Source: Candidatus Saccharibacteria bacterium CG_4_10_14_0_2_um_filter_52_9
GTDB taxonomy: Bacteria; Patescibacteriota; Saccharimonadia; Saccharimonadales; UBA4665
Length of the DNA stretch: 10,866 nucleotides
Assembly (NCBI GenBank): GCA_002792275.1
Contig: PFOA01000077.1
Coordinates: forward strand, 1 to 10,866
Reading direction: 5' to 3'
Part shown: piece by piece, positions 1 through 6,054 of the stretch
How the letters are laid out: each line of letters opens with the position of its first letter
Position numbering within the stretch: position 1 is the stretch's first letter
Program-made: the position numbers and the translations under genes
Notes under the pieces: model-generated
Told to the model about the DNA's origin: nothing
Database searches by the model: none
The model's input: only the letters and a program-made list of their open reading frames with translations

Positions 1-4
1 AATA

Positions 5-35
5 CCACGATGTGACCCTCAAGTCAAAGTCGTGG
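5..35 (-). other. Imperfect inverted repeat at left edge
   Basis: Bases 5-10 (CCACGA) pair with 30-35 (TCGTGG), and inside them 13-16 (TGAC) pair with 23-26 (GTCA), leaving a six-base loop and a small internal loop. It lies about 35 bases past the stop of the leftmost minus-strand reading frame, where a terminator would be expected. On the minus strand it is followed only by TATT before the window ends, so the U-tract cannot be judged. I call it a possible terminator stem and no more. Confidence 0.25.
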
Positions 36-68
36 AGCCGTATGTGGATAACTGCCCCATTGACTTAA

Positions 69-371
69 CTAGTCCGTAGCCAATTTTATCTGAGGTTTGT
101 ATTGCCCCGTTCCTGGTATCACCAAGCTCAGATCCCAAGTGCCTATGCTACCTGTTCGGACAGCGAGCGACGCCATAACTGCAAATTCATGCTTACTTAC
201 GGGCAAGGCTTTGCCATCAGCCATTACGTATGCCTCGCTCAGGCCGACCTGTATACGGTCGTCGGCCGCAGGGTATACATCCTTTAGCCCGTCCTGAGCC
301 GGATCAAGAGAAAACGTATCTGTCAGACGAGTGATTAAGCCGTTGTGAAATTCGGGTGTGAAGAATCGCAT
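69..371 (-). CDS. Hypothetical protein downstream of rplL
   Basis: I do not recognise this 100-residue product. It begins MRFFTPEFHNGL, has no signal peptide or membrane segment, and looks like a small soluble acidic protein with hydrophobic stretches in its second half (such as EFAVMASLAVRTG). The frame is open back to a GTG at 422, but that codon has no ribosome binding site and the intervening codons are taken up by a hairpin (390-415). The ATG at 371 is therefore preferred, although its own Shine-Dalgarno is also weak. It lies 59 bases after rplL on the same strand and could be the tail of that operon. rpoB normally occupies this place. That it is a real gene is inferred from length and strand only. 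Confidence 0.45.
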   Translation of the reverse strand: MRFFTPEFHNGLITRLTDTFSLDPAQDGLKDVYPAADDRIQVGLSEAYVMADGKALPVSKHEFAVMASLAVRTGSIGTWDLSLVIPGTGQYKPQIKLATD

Positions 372-389
372 AGTTTGAGATCCGGGACC

Positions 390-415
390 GTACCTTTCCC
401 TCGCCGGAAAGGTAC
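390..415 (-). repeat. Perfect 10-bp inverted repeat after rplL
   Basis: Bases 390-399 (GTACCTTTCC) are the exact reverse complement of 406-415, with a six-base loop. It starts 15 bases beyond the rplL stop codon on the transcribed strand. There is no U-tract on either side, so it is not a standard intrinsic terminator. It could be a processing or stabilising 3' hairpin for the rplJ-rplL message, or a partial terminator. It also lies upstream of the preferred start of the next reading frame. Confidence 0.5.
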
Positions 416-430
416 CGGACACCAGATGTA

Positions 431-814
431 TTAGGCCAGTTCGACGGTTGCGCCGGCTGCTTCGAGAGCAGTTTTGGCGGCTTCGGCGTCTTCTTTTTTA
501 GCCTTTTCGAGTACGGGCTTGGGAGCGCCGTCTACGATGGCTTTAGCTTCGCCCAGGCCAAGACCGGTGATGTCTTTGACGGCCTTGATGACAGCGACCT
601 TTTGAGCACCGGCGTCCTTAAGGATGACATCGTGCTCACTCTTTTCTTCGGCGGCTGGGGCGGCATCGCCACCAGCGGCTGGGCTGGCGACTGCGACTGC
701 AGTAGCGGCCGGTTCAATGTTGTATTCGTCTTTCAATATAGTGCCGAGTTCGTTGACTTCCAAAACGGTCAGCCCAACGAGCTGTTCGGCAATTTTCTTT
801 AAATCTGTAGCCAT
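431..814 (-). CDS. rplL: 50S ribosomal protein L7/L12 (bL12)
   Basis: This is the acidic stalk protein of the large ribosomal subunit. Dimers of it bind the C-terminal helix of L10 and recruit and activate the translational GTPases (EF-G, EF-Tu, IF2). The 127-residue length is normal for the family. Residues 1-32 match the N-terminal dimerisation domain, 33-57 are an Ala/Pro-rich flexible hinge, and 58-127 are the conserved C-terminal domain with the hallmark KVAVIKAVKDITGLGLGEAK and a DGAPKPVLE segment. The start at 814 has a clear AAGGA six bases upstream. The gene follows rplJ after 18 bases and is almost certainly co-transcribed from the promoter ahead of the L10 leader. Extra initiation to make several L12 copies per L10 is usual for this family and fits the good ribosome binding site. 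Confidence 0.97.
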   Translation of the reverse strand: MATDLKKIAEQLVGLTVLEVNELGTILKDEYNIEPAATAVAVASPAAGGDAAPAAEEKSEHDVILKDAGAQKVAVIKAVKDITGLGLGEAKAIVDGAPKPVLEKAKKEDAEAAKTALEAAGATVELA

Positions 815-832
815 GATGTTCCTTTATTTAAC

Positions 833-1357
833 TTAATTGGTTGCTTTGGCTTCTAAGCCCTGTAATAGACCATGAAGGTTACCGGACAGGCTGCCCATAA
901 CGCCGCGAACGGGCGAATTAAGGGTGTTAAGAATACCAGCAATAAGCTGGTTCTTGCCTGGCAGGCCGGCCAGCGCTTTGACGTTAGCGGCATCAATAAA
1001 CTCGCCCTCGGCGCTAAAGGCACCGACAAATTCCAGGTTTGGATTTTGCTTGGCAAAGTTATTGAGTACTTGGGCGGCAGCTACTTCGTCTTCGCCGTTA
1101 AAGGCGTAGAGCAACATGCCCTCTAGAGCGCTGGTGTCGGTATCTTTAAAGGTGTCGATTGCTTTGAGCGCCTGGATAACCAAGCGGTTCTTAACAACTT
1201 TAACCCGGGTACCGTTGGCTTTGGCGTCGCGCCGCAGTGTCTGCATAGCCTTAACCGTGGTGCCTTGATATTTGGCGACAACGGTCATTTTTGAAGCGCT
1301 CAGCAGATCGGCGACTTCGTCGACGACTGCCTGCTTCTCGATTTTGGTTAATGCCAT
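833..1357 (-). CDS. rplJ: 50S ribosomal protein L10 (uL10)
   Basis: L10 anchors the L7/L12 dimers to 23S rRNA at the GTPase centre. The product is 174 residues, typical of bacterial L10. It begins MALTKIEKQAVVDEVADLL and carries the family's KVVKNRLVIQAL segment around residues 53-64 and the GLPGKNQLIAGILNTLNSPVRG segment around 131-152, shown here as landmarks rather than in full alignment. Past about residue 150 is the helix expected to bind L12. The ATG at 1357 has a GGAG seven bases upstream (1365-1368 on the plus strand). It is the first gene of an rplJ-rplL operon with a 190-base leader that contains an attenuator. In other bacteria the L10-L12 complex binds such a leader to repress its own synthesis. 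Confidence 0.97.
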   Translation of the reverse strand: MALTKIEKQAVVDEVADLLSASKMTVVAKYQGTTVKAMQTLRRDAKANGTRVKVVKNRLVIQALKAIDTFKDTDTSALEGMLLYAFNGEDEVAAAQVLNNFAKQNPNLEFVGAFSAEGEFIDAANVKALAGLPGKNQLIAGILNTLNSPVRGVMGSLSGNLHGLLQGLEAKATN

Positions 1358-1547
1358 GTAATTTCTCCGAATTACTTACTTGCCACGAAAGCCATCGACC
1401 ATTTGCTTTCGCAGTTGCCACGGCCTTGAGGCCTACAAAAACGCCTTGGTTTTATAAACCAGAGGCGTGCAAACTATCAAAAGTAGATTGTTTGTACCTC
1501 GGCGACATAATTAAGGCTTAAAGCCCGTCGCTGTCTCTAGCAACTTA
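1358..1547 (-). ncRNA. L10-leader-like autoregulatory 5' UTR
   Basis: This is the predicted untranslated leader between the transcription start (about 1547) and rplJ. On the RNA strand it shows, in order, an irregular stem (1527-1531 with 1502-1506, enclosing 1522-1525 with 1515-1518) with a large asymmetric internal loop. Next comes a stem 1490-1494 with 1470-1474, then an intrinsic terminator (1437-1468). Past the terminator are a GGCC-rich hairpin and a segment able to pair near the rplJ start. Position, length and layout match known L10 leaders, where the L10-L12 complex binds a kink-turn region and controls termination. I assign the family from layout and context, not from a covariance-model match. 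Confidence 0.7.
1437..1468 (-). terminator. Intrinsic terminator/attenuator in rplJ leader
   Basis: On the transcribed strand, ACGCCT pairs with AGGCGT (1463-1468 with 1441-1446) and TGGTTT pairs with AAACCA (1456-1461 with 1447-1452). This makes a 12-bp stem with one bulged base and a three-base loop, followed by four or five U residues (to 1437). It lies 80 bases before the rplJ start and inside its leader, so it can only act as an attenuator. An alternative pairing of 1497-1500 with 1462-1465 would remove part of its stem. Confidence 0.8.
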
Positions 1548-1553
1548 AATAGG

Positions 1554-1583
1554 ATTATAACAGATTGAAGACCGTTTGGTCAA
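1554..1583 (-). promoter_or_regulatory. Promoter of rplJ-rplL
   Basis: The minus strand reads TTGACC (1583-1578), an 18-base spacer, then a perfect TATAAT (1559-1554). This places the transcription start near 1547. It is the best sigma-70-type promoter in the window and suits a highly expressed ribosomal operon. The -35 box contains the TGA stop of the small gene upstream, so the promoter is embedded in that gene's 3' end. Confidence 0.8.
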
Positions 1584-1768
1584 TCGTAAAGATGATCGAC
1601 TGGCGCTTCGGGAGGAGTGGCCTCGCCCTGCTCCGGCTTGAGTGGCTGGTGCACATCGAGGTTATGAAACGGTTTAACGGCGGCGAGGGCTATTTTAGCC
1701 ACCGGCTGCACTAGCTCTAAATGCCTTCGCCTGGCTCGTGCCTGTTCACTTTCTGGTGGTGCTTCCAT
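1580..1768 (-). CDS. Small hypothetical protein (62 aa)
   Basis: I do not recognise this product. The first 30 residues are rich in Arg, Glu and Ala (with EQARARRRHLELV), followed by a hydrophobic patch (VAKIALAAVKPF) and a Pro/Glu-rich tail, so it may be a short helix with a disordered end. The ATG at 1768 has a GGGG nine bases upstream, which supports translation. It sits 50 bases after the M20 peptidase stop on the same strand, and the rplJ promoter overlaps its stop codon. It could be co-transcribed with the peptidase. A chance reading frame is not excluded. Confidence 0.45.
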   Translation of the reverse strand: MEAPPESEQARARRRHLELVQPVAKIALAAVKPFHNLDVHQPLKPEQGEATPPEAPVDHLYD

Positions 1769-1818
1769 TTTTTTGTTCCCCGCTTACGCTTGTATAGTTG
1801 CACGCACTCGGTCTAACG

Positions 1819-2917
1819 TCAAGTAACAACTGTCGCATTATTAATTACGTAGGCTTTGAGAACTTCGTAAAACTGTAGTAGTTCGGCCTTTTTTATCCAT
1901 TCGTCATCACTATGTGCGCCGCCGCCGTCAGGCCGGATGACAATGGTAGGGATGCCTTTAGCGCAAAAAAAAACGGGCATCGCTCGAGCCGCAAGACCTG
2001 GCCTGACCCAAAGGCTTACCTCTGATACGGTCAGCAACCTTAATAAAGTTAGCTATTGCCGGGTCTTTTAGATCTATCTTTCCCGGATCCTGCTGGGAGA
2101 GTTCGTGGATTTCAAGCCTGTGAGCTTTGGCGATGCTCTCTACTGCAGATCGTTTAAGCTTATAATCCTCAGCATCAATAAAACGCATGTCCAGAGTAGC
2201 TTCGGCGGTGGCCGGAACTTGATTAATAGCTACACCGCCCTTGATCTGGCTGACCGTAATACTGCTACGCTTATAATTATGCTCACCGAAGGCCTCACGA
2301 ATCTCCAGGACAGCCCGAGCCAGTCCCTCAATAGCATTGACGCCCTCCCACGGCCGCGATCCATGGGCTGTCTTGCCTTTGGCCATCAACCGGATATGCC
2401 AGACACCGTTGCTGGCGTTTTCAATTTCCCAGGCATTGCCGCCGTCGGGCAATATGCAAACATCGGCACCGTAGCCCTGTTCCAATAGATATCCCACACC
2501 GTCTTCGCCGCCGATTTCTTCGTCGGAGGTCAGCATAATGCCAAAATCGTAGTCACTTATTTCGTGTTTTAAATCCTCGACCAGCTGCATATAGCAGGCC
2601 ACAGCAAACTTCATATCAAACACGCCGCGGCCATACAGTTTGCCATCTTTCTCGGCCATCGTACAAAGCGTTTTACGGCCCGGAACAACGTCCAAATGCG
2701 CCTGCAGAAGTATTTTAGGTGTTTTAGTGCCGGTTGTAGTCCCTACTAATGAAGGAAAACCATTGCTTTTGTGGTGGCTGACCGCCATGCCCCGTGTCCG
2801 TAATAATTCTTCGGCATACTGCATGCAGGCGACGGACGCTGAAGGCGCGGAGCTTTCCGATGGAAACGCCACCAAGGCCGACAACGTACTTATAAGATCA
2901 ATTGTTTGATGAGACAT
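1819..2917 (-). CDS. M20-family metallopeptidase, frameshifted near C-terminus
   Basis: This is a zinc-dependent hydrolase of the ArgE/DapE/CPG2/ACY1 (M20) family, acting on N-acyl amino acids or short peptides; the exact substrate cannot be told. Counting from the ATG at 2917, metal and catalytic positions are visible: H74 and D76 in LLQAHLDVVPG, the bridging D101 in GRGVFDMK, E133-E134 in SDEEIGG and D158 in LPDGG. A dimerisation-domain H185 is seen in GKTAHGSRPW. The last metal ligand, the His of GGGAHSDDEW, is in the next frame. The first frame ends at 1958 just after SSDARFF, and the rest (KGIPTIVIRPDGGGAHSDDEW onward to 1819) continues in the +1 frame across nine T. With eight T the join reads SSDARFFCAKGIPT, as expected for the family. 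The frame extends to an ATG at 2992, but those 25 extra residues cover the promoter region and are not family-like. Confidence 0.85.
1965..1973 (-). other. Homopolymer frameshift site (nine T)
   Basis: On the coding strand, nine consecutive T follow the codons for SSDAR. In the upstream frame this reads Phe-Phe-Leu-Arg then TAA at 1958. Dropping one T restores the conserved M20 C-terminus. Such runs are prone to sequencing or assembly length error, to real mutation, and to RNA-polymerase slippage. The sequence alone cannot tell these apart. Confidence 0.8.
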
Positions 2918-2924
2918 ATGCTTC

Positions 2925-2954
2925 TTGACAATAATAGTATAATGTGTGTATACT
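2925..2954 (+). promoter_or_regulatory. Promoter of the plus-strand gene at 3013
   Basis: There is a perfect TTGACA at 2925-2930, an 18-base spacer and TATACT at 2949-2954, predicting a start near 2961 and a 5' UTR of about 50 bases. A second TATAAT at 2938-2943 lacks a matching -35. The -35 box lies only 8 bases from the peptidase start codon on the other strand. Confidence 0.7.
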
Positions 2955-2955
2955 A
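2935..2955. promoter_or_regulatory. Palindromic operator candidate in divergent promoter region
   Basis: TAGTATA (2935-2941) and TATACTA (2949-2955) form a perfect 7-bp inverted repeat with a 7-base spacer, so the half-site centres are 14 bp apart. The right arm covers the plus-strand -10 box and the repeat also overlaps the weaker minus-strand promoter. A dimeric repressor bound here could block both directions. AT-rich promoters produce some palindromes by chance, so this is a candidate only. Confidence 0.4.
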
Positions 2956-2979
2956 ATACTAGCGTTACAGGGCTGACAA
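2950..2979 (-). promoter_or_regulatory. Possible promoter of the M20 peptidase
   Basis: The minus strand reads TTGTCA (2979-2974), an 18-base spacer, then TAGTAT (2955-2950), leading to a start near 2943. This gives a leader of about 26 bases before the ATG at 2917. The -10 box matches consensus at only four of six positions. It overlaps the palindrome at 2935-2955. Confidence 0.4.
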
Positions 2980-3012
2980 CCTTATTGTACAATATGATGA
3001 GAGAACAAATTC

Positions 3013-3735
3013 ATGACTTTTAAAAGAACCCCCGAAGATCTTGAAAAGAGAATGCGGCGCCAGGAGGCGCGTGAGCAGAGAGGACGCGAAGCCCTAGCGG
3101 CTGCGGCCGACCGTCGTAGCGCTCGAGAAGAAGCACTTCAAGTTGAACGGGCTCTGCCCGCCCTAAGACTTATACGCCGGCACCATAATTTCGGTGTGGT
3201 GACTTTTAAGGGCTCAGATGGCGACTACTTTTTGGAAGGTTTCACAAAGGCTGTTGAAAGACAAAAGGGTGGTCTGCTGGTACTGCCGGCCGAGGGGAAT
3301 ATTCAGGGCGAAGACCTTGGCCACGAGCAGGCCGAGGACACATTGAGCATGCTAAGTCATCACAGGCGTGAATATGGCAAACTGGCCGTGGTCGCTTTTA
3401 TAGATTTTCAATTCGGTGATAAAAAAAGTATCGGCACGCCTCTCGTTGCTCGTCGCGTATCAGACCTGCTTGACGCCCAGAATGACCCCGACCAGCCCAA
3501 CCCTGGAACCGGTATAGTCATTATTGGAAGTGGTGATACATCCCATCTGGTCACCACAGGTTCCAATTTTATGCGTGAAACACAGCACCCTGTTGCCGGT
3601 AAGCTGGCCATCCGTTATGCATTAGACAACCACAATGAACTAACGACAGCTCCGAATGATATGAGCGTGCGCAGAGACCGCCTAGAAAACACTCCGATCT
3701 TCGTACCGCCCTTTCCCTTTGAAGCACCGCGATAG
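3013..3735 (+). CDS. Hypothetical protein with N-terminal coiled coil
   Basis: I do not recognise this 240-residue product. Residues about 5-48 are strongly charged and helical (EDLEKRMRRQEAREQRGRE and on), probably a coiled coil or a nucleic-acid-binding helix. The rest looks like a soluble alpha/beta domain with candidate strands at GLLVLPAEG (87-95), LAVVAFIDFQF (124-134) and GIVIIGSGD (167-175). A Pro-rich tail ends IFVPPFPFEAPR. No signal peptide or membrane helix is seen, and no catalytic motif that I can name. The ATG at 3013 has GAGAG nine bases upstream and a near-consensus promoter, so expression is likely. It is divergent from the M20 peptidase and converges on the thymidylate kinase-ThyX fusion with a 12-bp gap, in which I see no terminator hairpin. 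Confidence 0.75.
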   Translation: MTFKRTPEDLEKRMRRQEAREQRGREALAAAADRRSAREEALQVERALPALRLIRRHHNFGVVTFKGSDGDYFLEGFTKAVERQKGGLLVLPAEGNIQGEDLGHEQAEDTLSMLSHHRREYGKLAVVAFIDFQFGDKKSIGTPLVARRVSDLLDAQNDPDQPNPGTGIVIIGSGDTSHLVTTGSNFMRETQHPVAGKLAIRYALDNHNELTTAPNDMSVRRDRLENTPIFVPPFPFEAPR

Positions 3736-3747
3736 TAACAGTTTTTA

Positions 3748-6054
3748 TTAAAGCTGAGAGAGTTTGAACTGCGTATAACGCTCGCCGGCCAGGCGGGTTA
3801 GTTCGGGGCTTTCGTCTTGATTAACAAACTGCATGGCTTCGGCCAGCATAGGGTGGACTTCGGCCAGTTTTTCGTGCATCTCCAGGACTAGCTTGCGGTA
3901 GCCGGGGTGGCCTTGCGGCGTGGTACGCAGTTCATGCAGGTGAAAGGCCTCGCGGGCGTTATAAGTGACCTTCCAGCGCATTTTGTGGCCTAACAGGGTG
4001 GCGTATTGGGCTTCTAGGGTGTAGCCGTTTTGCTGTAGCAGGCTATGTAGCTTGAGACTGATGTCAAAACAGGCCTCATATTGTTCGATTAGGCCGGAAT
4101 CTTCTATCAGCTTGGGCACATCGTAGCCATAGCGGGGGGTGAGCTGTTGCCAGTTCATATCATCTACCATGCGGTGGCGCTGAAGGTCGCGAAAGATGCC
4201 GTAATCGCAGACCAGATCCCAGCTGTAATGAGCCTTTTCGAGCGCTCTGCCCGGCTTGTGGCGACGATTGAAACGTTCGCCCATGTAGGCCTTGAAAACA
4301 TCGGTCTTTTTATCATATGGCCAGCTGTTGACTTCGGATTGTAGCTGTTCGAGTGACAGGTTGCTGTGTTCGTAGAGCATGTCGGGTACCAACAGCATTT
4401 CGTTTTTGGGCCAAAAGTCTACCAGGGTTACCGGTTCTTTGGCGGTGGCAGAGTGATTGTCGGGCAGATAGTCGTGAGCCAGCTCTTTGACGTTGCTATA
4501 AGTGTTGGCCCGGTAGGCCACCATGGCGCCGCCGCGCTCCGGCTTGTCGGCGCGCTCCAGGAACATCGGTATGATCTTGCGCCCCTGTTCTAGCAGGCTC
4601 TGGCCGGTAAGTTTGGCCTCTGGCAGCTCGTCGCTTAGCAGGTGCATAATCAGGCTCTCGAAGGCCTGACCCGAGGCGAAGATACCAACGGTAGACTTGG
4701 TAGCCACCGGCAGAACATCGCGCACGGCGTCGCAGGCCTGAGCCTTGGTGGCACCCTTCCAGGCGATGTCTCGTTCTTTTTCGGGCGTACTGTCGTTGGT
4801 GCGAACGTAATCTGTCAGGCGGCGCACCATGGTGGAGTAGAGCTCGAAAATAGTGTCCATGGCCCCGACATACTGCTTTTTTACATTAGGTTTGAGGTGT
4901 TCAGGCACGTGGTAGCGGAATTTGCCGTGCACGTCACGCTGGTCGAAGTAAATATAGCGCGTTGACTGCTCCAGATAAGCCGCTAGGCGGCCCCATTCCA
5001 GCTTTTTGGTTAACAGATTAGAAGCGTTCTCGATAACAAAGTGAATACCGCCGAGTTGTTGCACCGAATCGTCGCCGTAGGCAGTGATAACGCGGTGTAG
5101 TAGCTGGGCGTCTTTGTCGATCTTGTTGGCGAATTCATCGAGGATGGTGATACGCATATCATCACTGCGGCGGCTAAGGCGGGCCATGGCGGCGGCAATG
5201 GTTATGGGGCTGAGCTTGTCACTAAAGGCGTAAACATCGCCATCTGTGTCGGTAACGGCGCCGGCCAGGTAGGCTTTGCCGGCATCGGTAATGGCGTAGT
5301 TACCGTCGGTTTCTTTAGTTACCAGAACCTCGTCGTCTTGGCTGACGGCCGGTGTGGCCGCAGTCTTTTGCTCGATTATCTCTTTAACGGAGGCCGGTGC
5401 ACTGGTGACGGCCGGCTGGCTGTTGTCGCGGACGGCCAGTTCGGCTTTGACCAGGTTCCATACGTTATCGGCTACGATGGTCTGATCGTCGGTGGCGAAT
5501 ACTACTGGCAACTTGCGTTGTTTGGCCTCCCAAAGATAGCCGGAACGAACCCGCTCCAGAAAAGCATCATCCAGGTTGTCATAGCGCTCGGCCTGATAGC
5601 GATCGCCCAGCCGCTCGCGCAAGACCTGCACCGGGGCGTCCAGCACTACGCACAAATCGGGTTCGATGCCGCCAACGGCAAAGCTGATAATACTGTTAAT
5701 GGTATCGTAATCCGGCACATCGCCGCGGCCGTAATACTGGATCGCCAGGGTAGTTAAATAGTTGCGGTCAACCAGGCAAATAACACCGTGGTCGACACTT
5801 TGCTTAATAACTTGCAGGCTTTGGGCCCGGGCGGCGTTATAAAGCAGGACTTCGGTGCGGGTGTTCATAGGGTAGCGCGGGTCTTGGGTCAGCTGGCGGA
5901 TGGCGCGAGCCGTCAAATCGCTCTGGCTGTCGGGCTCGCGTAGAGTGCGCACCGGTAATCCGGCCGCACGCAGGCGCCGCGCCAGCTCGTGCAACTGAGT
6001 GGTTTTGCCAACGCCCTCCGGCCCCTCAATAACAATGTATTTACCCCTATTCAT
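3748..6054 (-). CDS. Fused thymidylate kinase / tandem ThyX-like thymidylate synthase
   Basis: This 768-residue protein appears to join two consecutive steps: ThyX (dUMP to dTMP, using FAD, NADPH and methylene-tetrahydrofolate) and thymidylate kinase (dTMP to dTDP). Residues 1-210 are a canonical kinase with P-loop GPEGVGKTT (11-19), TEVLLYNAARAQ (67-78, holding the expected nucleotide-binding Arg), DRNYLTT (96-102) and a LID at about 148-160. Residues 211-240 are a Pro/Ala/Thr linker. Residues 240-768 are two ThyX-like halves. The first holds GRLAAYLEQSTRY (355-367). The second holds RHR (626-628), PRY (640-642) and YNAREAFHLHELR (698-710). Neither half has the full RHRxxSxNExSxRY signature. 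Long double ThyX-like proteins are, as I recall, known in other phyla; the kinase fusion is the odd part. The start overlaps the dcd stop in ATGAATAG, so the two are probably translationally coupled. Confidence 0.88.
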   Translation of the reverse strand: MNRGKYIVIEGPEGVGKTTQLHELARRLRAAGLPVRTLREPDSQSDLTARAIRQLTQDPRYPMNTRTEVLLYNAARAQSLQVIKQSVDHGVICLVDRNYLTTLAIQYYGRGDVPDYDTINSIISFAVGGIEPDLCVVLDAPVQVLRERLGDRYQAERYDNLDDAFLERVRSGYLWEAKQRKLPVVFATDDQTIVADNVWNLVKAELAVRDNSQPAVTSAPASVKEIIEQKTAATPAVSQDDEVLVTKETDGNYAITDAGKAYLAGAVTDTDGDVYAFSDKLSPITIAAAMARLSRRSDDMRITILDEFANKIDKDAQLLHRVITAYGDDSVQQLGGIHFVIENASNLLTKKLEWGRLAAYLEQSTRYIYFDQRDVHGKFRYHVPEHLKPNVKKQYVGAMDTIFELYSTMVRRLTDYVRTNDSTPEKERDIAWKGATKAQACDAVRDVLPVATKSTVGIFASGQAFESLIMHLLSDELPEAKLTGQSLLEQGRKIIPMFLERADKPERGGAMVAYRANTYSNVKELAHDYLPDNHSATAKEPVTLVDFWPKNEMLLVPDMLYEHSNLSLEQLQSEVNSWPYDKKTDVFKAYMGERFNRRHKPGRALEKAHYSWDLVCDYGIFRDLQRHRMVDDMNWQQLTPRYGYDVPKLIEDSGLIEQYEACFDISLKLHSLLQQNGYTLEAQYATLLGHKMRWKVTYNAREAFHLHELRTTPQGHPGYRKLVLEMHEKLAEVHPMLAEAMQFVNQDESPELTRLAGERYTQFKLSQL

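Noticed and set aside
43..51. A perfect DnaA box (TTATCCACA on the minus strand)
   Set aside because: It is a single copy with no cluster, no AT-rich unwinding stretch and no dnaA or dnaN nearby. One such 9-mer in 10 kb is not rare by chance, so no origin is claimed.
372..422. GTG start at 422 for the leftmost reading frame
   Set aside because: It has no Shine-Dalgarno and the added residues come from a perfect inverted repeat, so the ATG at 371 was chosen.
2918..2992. Upstream ATG at 2992 for the M20 peptidase
   Set aside because: The 25 extra residues overlap the divergent promoters, are hydrophobic without being a good signal peptide, and do not fit the family N-terminus. The ATG at 2917 does.
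3736..3760. Bidirectional terminator between the convergent genes
   Set aside because: The gap is 12 bp and no stem longer than five bases was found; the T run alone is not enough.
3767..3780. tRNA T-loop-like GTTCAAAC on the minus strand
   Set aside because: It lies in the coding end of the fusion gene and no cloverleaf or acceptor stem can be drawn around it. No tRNA or rRNA gene was found in the window.
4642..4965. Long plus-strand frames opposite the kinase-ThyX gene (also near 5338-5757)
   Set aside because: They are antisense to a conserved coding region, have no ribosome binding site or recognisable product, and are explained by the codon use of the true frame.
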